A DNA stretch of 64,000 bases from Elysia chlorotica (Eukaryota; Mollusca; Gastropoda; Plakobranchidae). Made by a program: the position numbers and the translations under genes. Position 1 is the first letter of the stretch. Every line of letters begins with the position of its first letter. Below the pieces are notes generated by a model. The model was not told the origin of the DNA, made no database searches, and saw only the letters and a program-made list of their open reading frames with translations. The DNA is taken from the NCBI GenBank assembly GCA_003991915.1, contig RQTK01000012.1:109549-173548 (forward strand). The letters run 5' to 3'. Below, one piece after another: positions 38,235 through 64,000 of this stretch.

Positions 38235-38400
38235 GTGAAAGGATATGTGTGGAGGGCGTCATATCGAGGACAAGATGGCGTGGCAGACCAAAGAAGACGT
38301 TGGACTCATGACATTCGGGAATGCCTTGGAATGATAATCACAGAGGCGGGCCACATGGAACACGGCAGACAGATTCTCCTAAAGTTGGAGTGGTAGGCTA
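38235..38400 (+). mobile_element. LINE remnant, reverse transcriptase C-terminal tail
   Basis: VEGVISRTRWRGRPKKTLDS followed, after a frame change, by HDIRECLGMIITEAGHMEHGR matches the general form of a LINE C-terminus (RxRRGRPxKxWxDDIxxxxGxxxxEAxxxAxDRxxW). It is broken by a frameshift and stops. A different element from the 31.6-kb scrap, clade uncertain. Confidence 0.6.
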
Positions 38401-40011
38401 AGTCAATGCGATATTTATGACGATATTTATTTAGGAGATATTTACGCTAGTCTCTAACTGCAAACCATGTGCTCACTCAAGCTGGTGTGTCAAGTGTTCT
38501 CTCGACTAGATCGCAAGTAAACAACCATTTTGTCGCTAAGGAACTGCATGTAGTTTTACTGGTTTGTTAACATTGTTTGATCAATGTTTGCTGGCTGATG
38601 CTCTACCCCCTCCCACTGCGGGAAAACAGGCGTAACTTTGTTTAAACAGACTGATTCCCCAGTATGATCCACTTGGTATTGCTCCAGCTAGTGTCTGGCG
38701 GTTCAGGTGAAAAGATATATTATTATCCGAAATAACGTGACCACGTCGTGTACTAGTTCTCTTGATCCTGTTTGCGATGTATGTATCCCGCTGCGTTTGC
38801 GGGTGTTCTTAACCGATAACTTGTTACGTCTTCTTCACTCTCTGCCAATGGTAGATTTTCACAAGAATTATACTGAATAGCAGAACATCTAAGCTCAAGA
38901 AAAATTATATAATCATAAACAGTAAGAGTGGAACTTCTCACAAGTTTTAGAGAGACCATCATTCTGATGCAGATCTCTTCGTCTTTAGAGTTATCTTTCT
39001 TTTTAAGGTTCGCTGCTGACATAACATGATTGTGGATGGATGACACAGACCTTTAGAACGCTCAGACTATTGTATTTATGTTTCATTGCAAAACTGTATA
39101 CAGTCCTGATTGGGTCGGGGATCTAGACCATCAATTAGACTGCATGCATATATATAGCCATTTCATTTTGTAACCAAGAGAATACAAGAAAGAGCATTGG
39201 CCCCCGTCAAGCAGGGGTGTGAGGCCGCCACATGCCCAGTGTCCAGTGTTTGTGTCAGACTGCCAGGTGCTCTAGGTACGTCATGCGGCTTCACCAGGTG
39301 CTTCACGCGTAACAATAAACTGGATATTCAGCTCTATTTCTGTATCGATCTACACCAAACATGTTTAGGCTCCGAGCGCATCGATTTTCTCGCTGGTCAG
39401 TTGTCCTCAATCGTTCTTCAATTTGTCCGCTTGATTTCTCGCCTGTTTCCTTTTCAGGTATCACAATGGCTTCTATGTAACAACATAATCATTGGTTGAA
39501 TAATTTCAATGCTCTTCATATTATTCTTTCTTCTTTTTTTATAGTATTAATACCAAAGCGACTGAAATATCGCAAGTTAATTTTAAAATATTTCTTTAGA
39601 GGTTCAAATTTGTTCCGATTTCGCTTTTGTTAAATCAACTGCGTTACATTTTGTTTTGTATCTGTAATTATTTCGGAGGAAATATTTTTATGACAACCAA
39701 ACTCACGTTTAACTCGATCTCCCAAAATCGTTACATAGTAAAAGTGATTATGCAATTATCTGTCACCTTGACTTACGAGCTCCAGCGACCCATTGAGTGC
39801 CGGTCTAATACAGAGGACCACATCGTTATTTGGGAAAACAACACAGAAAATGTCGTCCACGCGAGGGAGCGAACACAGAACCTTCCCAGTAGCAGATCAA
39901 TGCACTAACTGTTGCGATAATTCCAACCCAATGGTCAATATAATTTAGGGAATTTTGTAAAATCTACAACAACAGGTAGCCATGGGGTTATTGACCTTAA
40001 CATTACATCAT
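38401..40011. other. unannotated intergenic DNA
   Basis: Frames at 38753-39046 (minus), 39197-39499 and 39627-39908 (plus) show no recognisable domain. No gene called. Confidence 0.4.
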
Positions 40012-40012
40012 C

Positions 40013-40041
<29 letters not shown>
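40012..40041. repeat. (TA)n microsatellite
   Basis: About 15 TA units. Confidence 0.95.
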
Positions 40042-40043
<2 letters not shown>

Positions 40044-40729
40044 TTGTCTTCGTCTCAAGCTTAGACATGCGATCAAATCGAAACCGCTCCACCCTAAAAT
40101 CACAAAATTGACAGTAAAATTACAAATACACCAGAGAATATCGCAGGGTCATAAAACTTATAACATCAACGCCTAATCAATTTTTAATTTATCAATGTTA
40201 TCCACAATTATTACCAATCCATCTTATTTTCACCGCGACTACCGGTCAGAAATCTATTGGATAGTTTAAGAAAGAAAAAATAAGGTGTGTTCAACAGTAA
40301 AAAGTAAAAAATGTTCACACATGTGTGAATAGTAAGGTAAATGGAAATTTTTTTCGAATTTGAACGTTTTAAATTCTGCTTTTTCTTGGTGTTTTTATTG
40401 GGAAGGTTGTTTTTTTTTGTTTTTTTGGTTGTTGTTTTTTTAGTTCTTTTTTTTTAGACTTTTTCGACATAGTTAACCCTTAGATTGGCAAGGATATAAC
40501 TTACTAGGCCTAGGCCTGTCTGGGTGTAGATTTAGATCTAAATATACATAATATACTTATTCTTTTCGGGAAAATAATGATCCTTTTCGTGCCCGATCCC
40601 GAATGACTCTCTATGTAGTCATGCTTATTAACTGCGATTGTAATTATGATTTTTCTGTTCAAAGAACGGGGTCTCAAAGTGTGAAAAATATAATTTCCTT
40701 GCAATCCATTACTTTGTAAAAGTATATAC

Positions 40730-41100
40730 TCTGAAGAAACATAATTTTAAGTTTACTTTTCCCACACTTCTGATTTACAATGCATCTGTAATCCTCCAGC
40801 TTTGTCCATACCACAAGGGGGGGGGGGGTGCAGGGGTAGAACATCGGCTTCCGACGCAAAAGGTCCCGAGTTCGAATCCTGGCTGTTGCGTTCCTTACTG
40901 ATTGGGTCGGTGTCAGTATAATGTGACCGGTTGAGTCAGGAGTCATGGTATCCCCGCCCTGTCTCGTGTGTGGCAGCACATAAAACTGTTAGACGTCCGT
41001 CTTGGGACCCGTCTACAATATAGCCTATATAGTGCTGCTGTTGGACGTTAAACCAACCAAACACCAAAAATTGTCCATACCACAATACCAACGAATAATG
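40730..41100 (+). repeat. interspersed repeat B, copy 1, containing a SINE
   Basis: CTCTGAAGAAACATAATT, ATCCTCCAGCTTT and CCACAATACC(A/C)ACGAAT recur in the same order at about 41358-41455. The SINE at 40817-41070 sits in copy 1 only. Confidence 0.6.
40817..41070 (+). mobile_element. tRNA-derived SINE, complete, perfect target-site duplication
   Basis: A G run, A-box region GCAGGGGTAGAACATCGG, B box GGTCCCGAGTTCGAATCC (40862-40879), body GTATCCCCGCCCTGTCTCGT, and tail TTGGACGTTAAACCAACCAA plus a short A-rich end. TTGTCCATACCACAA flanks it at 40802-40816 and 41071-41085, a perfect 15-bp target-site duplication. The related copy of repeat B at 41.4 kb shows the uninterrupted site. Confidence 0.95.
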
Positions 41101-41349
41101 GAGCTAAACCCAAAATTGAAAAGATATTGATAAAGGCTTTTTAACGGAAGGACCGAAATATGAGATACATTAGACAAGCGTCATAGATTTACGTGGGTAT
41201 AATCTTTCGGTTATAGAGAAAAATATCCAAACAAAGTAAAGAAAAATTATTGGAAATAGGAATCAAAGGCAAAAACGAGAAAACAAGCCAAGTGTTTACA
41301 ATGATTTCCTTCAGGGTTTCTCACAGCCAGGTACATTGTATCTCTTTCT

Positions 41350-41458
41350 AAAGAAATGGATTCTGAAGAGACATAATTATGAATTTTAGTAGAGTTCAAA
41401 TTCATCTGGAATCCTCCAGCTTTTCCCACTCCACAATACCCACGAATTTCGTGGGTTC
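41350..41458 (+). repeat. interspersed repeat B, copy 2 (empty SINE site)
   Basis: Carries ATCCTCCAGCTTTTCCCACT followed directly by CCACAATACCCACGAA, where copy 1 has the SINE. It ends in the 19-bp palindrome ACCCACGAATTTCGTGGGT (about 41439-41457). Confidence 0.6.
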
Positions 41459-41799
41459 TCAACTAATATAATAAATTATAATCCAGCGGTCACGTGACAT
41501 GAATGCTAGTGAGCTACAGTTCTCAGTGGACGTGATTTACACTGTATCAAACCATGTACCAAGGGAAACTACTGTGGAGAAACAAGGTCAGCACAAGAAA
41601 ACTTTTTAATTCCCTTTGAATGAATTTCCTAAGATCAGAGAGGTGGATCAAGGAGTGCTGCGCATAGTGGGCGGGAGATAACTCCAGCAGCGAGCAACGC
41701 CGGTGGAACTTCAGAAAACCAATCGGAAAAGATTTGAAGCGGCAGCTGAGGATAAAAATTAAAATGAAAGGCTAATCGAGATATTAAACTGTGTACTTC

Positions 41800-41842
41800 A
41801 TTGTGTTGTTGTTGATTTTATTATTGTTATTACTATTGTTGC

Positions 41843-41912
<70 letters not shown>

Positions 41913-41968
41913 GTTGTTGTTGTTGTTTTTGTTTTTGTTGTTGTTTTATTGTTGTTGCTGTTGTTGTT

Positions 41969-42019
<51 letters not shown>
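41800..42019. repeat. (TTG)/(TTA) compound microsatellite
   Basis: About 25 TTA/ATT units (41842-41911) flanked by TTG-rich blocks to 42019. Confidence 0.97.
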
Positions 42020-42879
42020 AGCCGTTAATATTTTAACTCTCAGTCCATTGCTATCTAAAATTTAAACTGTATAACTATAGAAAGCCCCAAACTGTAAATG
42101 TATAGAAACTCCATTCTCTGTCATTTGTTGGCTATTGTACTTTGTAGATATTCTTACTTTCACTTAAGAGTTAAAAATAAATTATGACTATCAGTTCCGC
42201 CATAAGCTTGAATAGGTTTAAGAAGGTCATTTTTTGTAACCAGTTTCCCGTGATCAGAAATAAAGTACAAAAATGATTTGATAACCTAGGCACAATTATC
42301 CATACTCAAAATGCACGATATTTATTAGGGATCTCAATTTTCTAAAAAGCCCCCAATATTCTTTTTTTTATTGAAATTAACAATTGTCTCAAACTATTTA
42401 ACCATGATAACAAATGTTGCGGTGTAAACTTGTACAAATTGTTAGTCAAATTTATAGGCGAACAACGAGGCTTAGGGAGAAAAAAACCAAACATGTCTTG
42501 GAACACCAGAAGGGCCTTGCCCTGTGGACACACCTTAAGAATAATACATGGCGCTCAGAGTTGGACGCAATGTCTCTATAAACAATACAAACAGTGATCT
42601 CATGCAGAGCACGTAGGATCTGTTACATAGCACAACCAGTAGGTGCATGAGGTTGGGCTAAGCAATAAGCGATAGGAAAGAGAAACATGCATTGCGTTTT
42701 ATCTGCGATTTCATGAGATCATTAGCCACAGTTGGTAGAGAAGTGCAAACTAATGTAGAGCCCCCGAGACGACACGCGAAAAGTGTTCTCTTCATAGACC
42801 TATACGTATGTAGAGAAGATTTTAACTGATGCAACAAAACACTTCCAAACTCTAGTAGATAAACAGAGAAAGAGAGAAT
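42020..42879. other. unannotated intergenic DNA
   Basis: Nothing recognisable. Confidence 0.4.
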
Positions 42880-42985
42880 CCAACCTCACACCCTGCACAT
42901 GCTAAGACAAGGTGGAGATCTCATCCCCAGTAGAGAATTGTGCCTCGAGTGGAACCATGCCCACTGGAGATCAGCAGCCGTAAAG
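42880..42985 (+). mobile_element. probable LINE C-terminal scrap
   Basis: Translates as HMLRQGGDLIPSRELCLEWN, then HAHWRSAAVKK, similar in layout to the (W)IGH.LRK....ITRQALEWNP tail of RTE-like elements. Short and diverged. Confidence 0.35.
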
Positions 42986-43089
42986 AAACCCAATAATTAG
43001 AAAAAAAGGAAAACTTCTACTTGTTCTAGGTCTTACAAAAGTTACTATACGGCGACGGGATCACGGGGTGGGGTACACGGGACTTGGTC

Positions 43090-43148
43090 ACATTAATCTG
43101 GCACCAGTCGGAAGCCGATGTTCTTACTCTAGGACTACAGCGCCCCCT
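43090..43148 (-). mobile_element. SINE head fragment
   Basis: Plus-strand CAGTCGGAAGCCGATGTTCT and ACAGCGCCCCCTTTG match the reverse complement of the tRNA-like head of the main SINE family. Confidence 0.6.
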
Positions 43149-43407
43149 TTGAGCCTTTAAGAAAGACACAGGAGAAGAGGCCTCGTCGCCCTACAGTATG
43201 TTCTTACTTGTCATTCTTGATAACTTTGACTCTGTGAGTGGGAGGGTATAAGCGAGCAGAGAGCGAATTATTACTGTTCATACCATTCGATCATTCCCGC
43301 GGAAAGAACTGTGGAAACTCCGCAATCAAAAAGAAAGGCATCTAAAAGCTCAACGCTACGGTTCTCATCACTTGTTATAAAGCCTACTTTACAATTTATA
43401 TACTTAA

Positions 43408-43412
43408 TAATA

Positions 43413-43493
<81 letters not shown>
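43408..43493. repeat. (ATT)n microsatellite running into gap
   Basis: About 28 ATT units continuing to the first N. Confidence 0.97.
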
Positions 43494-44190
43494 NNNNNNN
43501 NNNNNNNNNNNNNNNNNNNNNNNNNNNNNNNNNNNNNNNNNNNNNNNNNNNNNNNNNNNNNNNNNNNNNNNNNNNNNNNNNNNNNNNNNNNNNNNNNNNN
43601 NNNNNNNNNNNNNNNNNNNNNNNNNNNNNNNNNNNNNNNNNNNNNNNNNNNNNNNNNNNNNNNNNNNNNNNNNNNNNNNNNNNNNNNNNNNNNNNNNNNN
43701 NNNNNNNNNNNNNNNNNNNNNNNNNNNNNNNNNNNNNNNNNNNNNNNNNNNNNNNNNNNNNNNNNNNNNNNNNNNNNNNNNNNNNNNNNNNNNNNNNNNN
43801 NNNNNNNNNNNNNNNNNNNNNNNNNNNNNNNNNNNNNNNNNNNNNNNNNNNNNNNNNNNNNNNNNNNNNNNNNNNNNNNNNNNNNNNNNNNNNNNNNNNN
43901 NNNNNNNNNNNNNNNNNNNNNNNNNNNNNNNNNNNNNNNNNNNNNNNNNNNNNNNNNNNNNNNNNNNNNNNNNNNNNNNNNNNNNNNNNNNNNNNNNNNN
44001 NNNNNNNNNNNNNNNNNNNNNNNNNNNNNNNNNNNNNNNNNNNNNNNNNNNNNNNNNNNNNNNNNNNNNNNNNNNNNNNNNNNNNNNNNNNNNNNNNNNN
44101 NNNNNNNNNNNNNNNNNNNNNNNNNNNNNNNNNNNNNNNNNNNNNNNNNNNNNNNNNNNNNNNNNNNNNNNNNNNNNNNNNNNNNNNNNN
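43494..44190. other. assembly gap (697 N)
   Basis: A run of N entered directly from (ATT)n. The 320-aa and 242-aa frames across it are meaningless. Confidence 0.99.
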
Positions 44191-44316
44191 AGTCAAGCTC
44201 AGGAAACTGGATTTCAATTAGATCATTGAGGCCTTCTCATAAAAAAGTCAGGAAAAAAACCTTTGTAGCGTAATATTGAAATGAAAGATTAGTTTACTAT
44301 TTATATGTGCAACTCA

Positions 44317-44345
44317 GCAACAGAAGCAGCAGCAGCAGCAGAGCC

Positions 44346-44387
<42 letters not shown>

Positions 44388-44457
44388 TAAACAACACAAT
44401 AACAACAACACCAACAACAAAAACAACAGGACAGCAGCAGCAGCAACAACAATTATT
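44317..44457. repeat. (CAG)/(CAA) compound microsatellite
   Basis: CAG units, about 13 CAA units, AAC-rich units, then CAG/CAA again. The 139-codon poly-Gln frame continues into a TC repeat and has no other content, so it is not called as a gene. Confidence 0.93.
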
Positions 44458-44587
44458 AGAGCTTTTTATTTTTTGGAACGATACAGCGATCTTTTCCGGG
44501 GAAAAAAGGGAGGGGGCCATGAAAAAAGAGGAGAGGGGGGCTCGAGCCAACCAGTAGAACAGGGCCTCGAGTTGTTTAAATCCGGGC

Positions 44588-44598
44588 CTCTCTCTCTC

Positions 44599-44642
<44 letters not shown>
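44588..44642. repeat. (TC)n microsatellite
   Basis: About 25 TC units, once interrupted. Confidence 0.95.
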
Positions 44643-44644
<2 letters not shown>

Positions 44645-45015
44645 TTGGCCCTGTCCTCTCTCTGGCCCCTAATTCTGACTGTCATAACAAATTGAAATGC
44701 AATGTTGACAATTTGAAAACATGAAACGTAATAATTATTATTATACGTGTAAGAATAATATATTTTTTGAATTATCCTTTGTGCTATTTGTTTAGCCGAC
44801 TAATAATATTTCCACAGAACACTTACGGTAAATTGCAAAAGAAGATTCAAAAAGCTGTTGTTATCGTGGTGTGACCAAATTTTAAACCACAGAGTTATTT
44901 TTTATACACGTAATTCTTTACCCAAATACGCACTCTTTGTCGTATGGAGTCAATCTCTCTTTATTCCTCCCTTTTTAACTAACATTTTTGTGTTGCTATA
45001 CTATAAAACAAACTC

Positions 45016-45016
<1 letters not shown>

Positions 45017-45076
<60 letters not shown>

Positions 45077-45103
45077 TCTGTCTGTCTCTCTCTGTCTTTC
45101 TTT
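45017..45103. repeat. (TC)n microsatellite
   Basis: About 40 TC units with TCTG variants at the right end. Confidence 0.95.
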
Positions 45104-45379
45104 CAATAGAGCCTATCTTAGTAACAGACCAGTTTTTCCAAACTTCATTTAATTGCTCATACCTTTTCAAATATTTACCATACACAAAACTCTATCTTGT
45201 ATATGACTGCATGCGTCTTTTTTTTTCGTTGAATTGTGTGGTTTTCATTTCCTTAAAATCAATCAATGTTGTTAGATCAGTTCTTCTGTAGCTCCATCTG
45301 TAGTTGTAAGTAGCTTGGCAGTGGGGCCACAGGGTCTAATGATCTGCAGATCTCCTGATGACAGGCATGTTGCCAGATC

Positions 45380-63805
<18,426 letters not shown>

Positions 63806-63824
63806 ACTTGGTAGAGAGCAGAGG

Positions 63825-64000
<176 letters not shown>

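Noticed and set aside
44305-44724. 139-aa poly-Gln/Asn frame
   Set aside because: Compound CAG/CAA/AAC microsatellite running into a TC repeat; no unique domain or splice sites.

Overview
The window looks like nuclear DNA of an animal, most probably a gastropod-type mollusc. That assignment is an inference. It rests on a tRNA-derived SINE whose tail ends in GGACGTTAAACCAACC, on RTE-like LINE fragments, on spliced GT-AG exons, and on a very heavy load of simple repeats ((TC)n, (GATA)n, (GACA)n, (GAT)n, (ATT)n, (AGT)n). There is no bacterial-style gene packing. Almost every long open frame is a by-product of a microsatellite or minisatellite. Two assembly gaps (5262-5939 and 43494-44190) each abut a trinucleotide array.

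Layout. From 1 to about 46 kb the window is gene-poor. It holds unique AT-rich DNA, a 60-bp perfect inverted repeat (1565-1624 / 1771-1830), SINE copies in both orientations (two with clear target-site duplications in this part), a degenerate RTE-type reverse transcriptase on the minus strand (14.1-14.6 kb), three further LINE scraps (31.6, 38.2 and 42.9 kb), two copies of an unidentified interspersed repeat (22.6 and 35.0 kb, the second split by a SINE), and several minisatellites (11.6, 16.7, 27.8, 30.5 kb). Two of the minisatellites have a mixed or dimeric unit structure, and one appears to have grown out of a SINE.

The one gene I can support lies on the plus strand from 46781 to 63805. 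I propose seven coding exons: a signal-peptide exon at 46781-47009, an 11.3-kb intron carrying three minisatellites, a large exon at 58334-59415, and five small exons ending at a stop at 63805. Intron phases match across all six junctions, and the joined frame is about 659 codons. The product is a predicted secreted protein with a CxxC pair, a basic linker, nine exact-length 18-residue acidic repeats that create nine evenly spaced RGD (integrin-type) tripeptides, and a cysteine-free, charged, probably helical C-terminal region. I do not recognise the family. It is the most interesting object in the window: a multivalent RGD secreted protein, plausibly a matrix or adhesive component.

The introns of this gene carry SINE copies (56.55, 60.52 and 61.84 kb; the last has a perfect 12-bp target-site duplication) and many (TC)n and (GATA)n tracts. 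No CRISPR array, operon, rRNA gene or convincing functional tRNA gene was seen.
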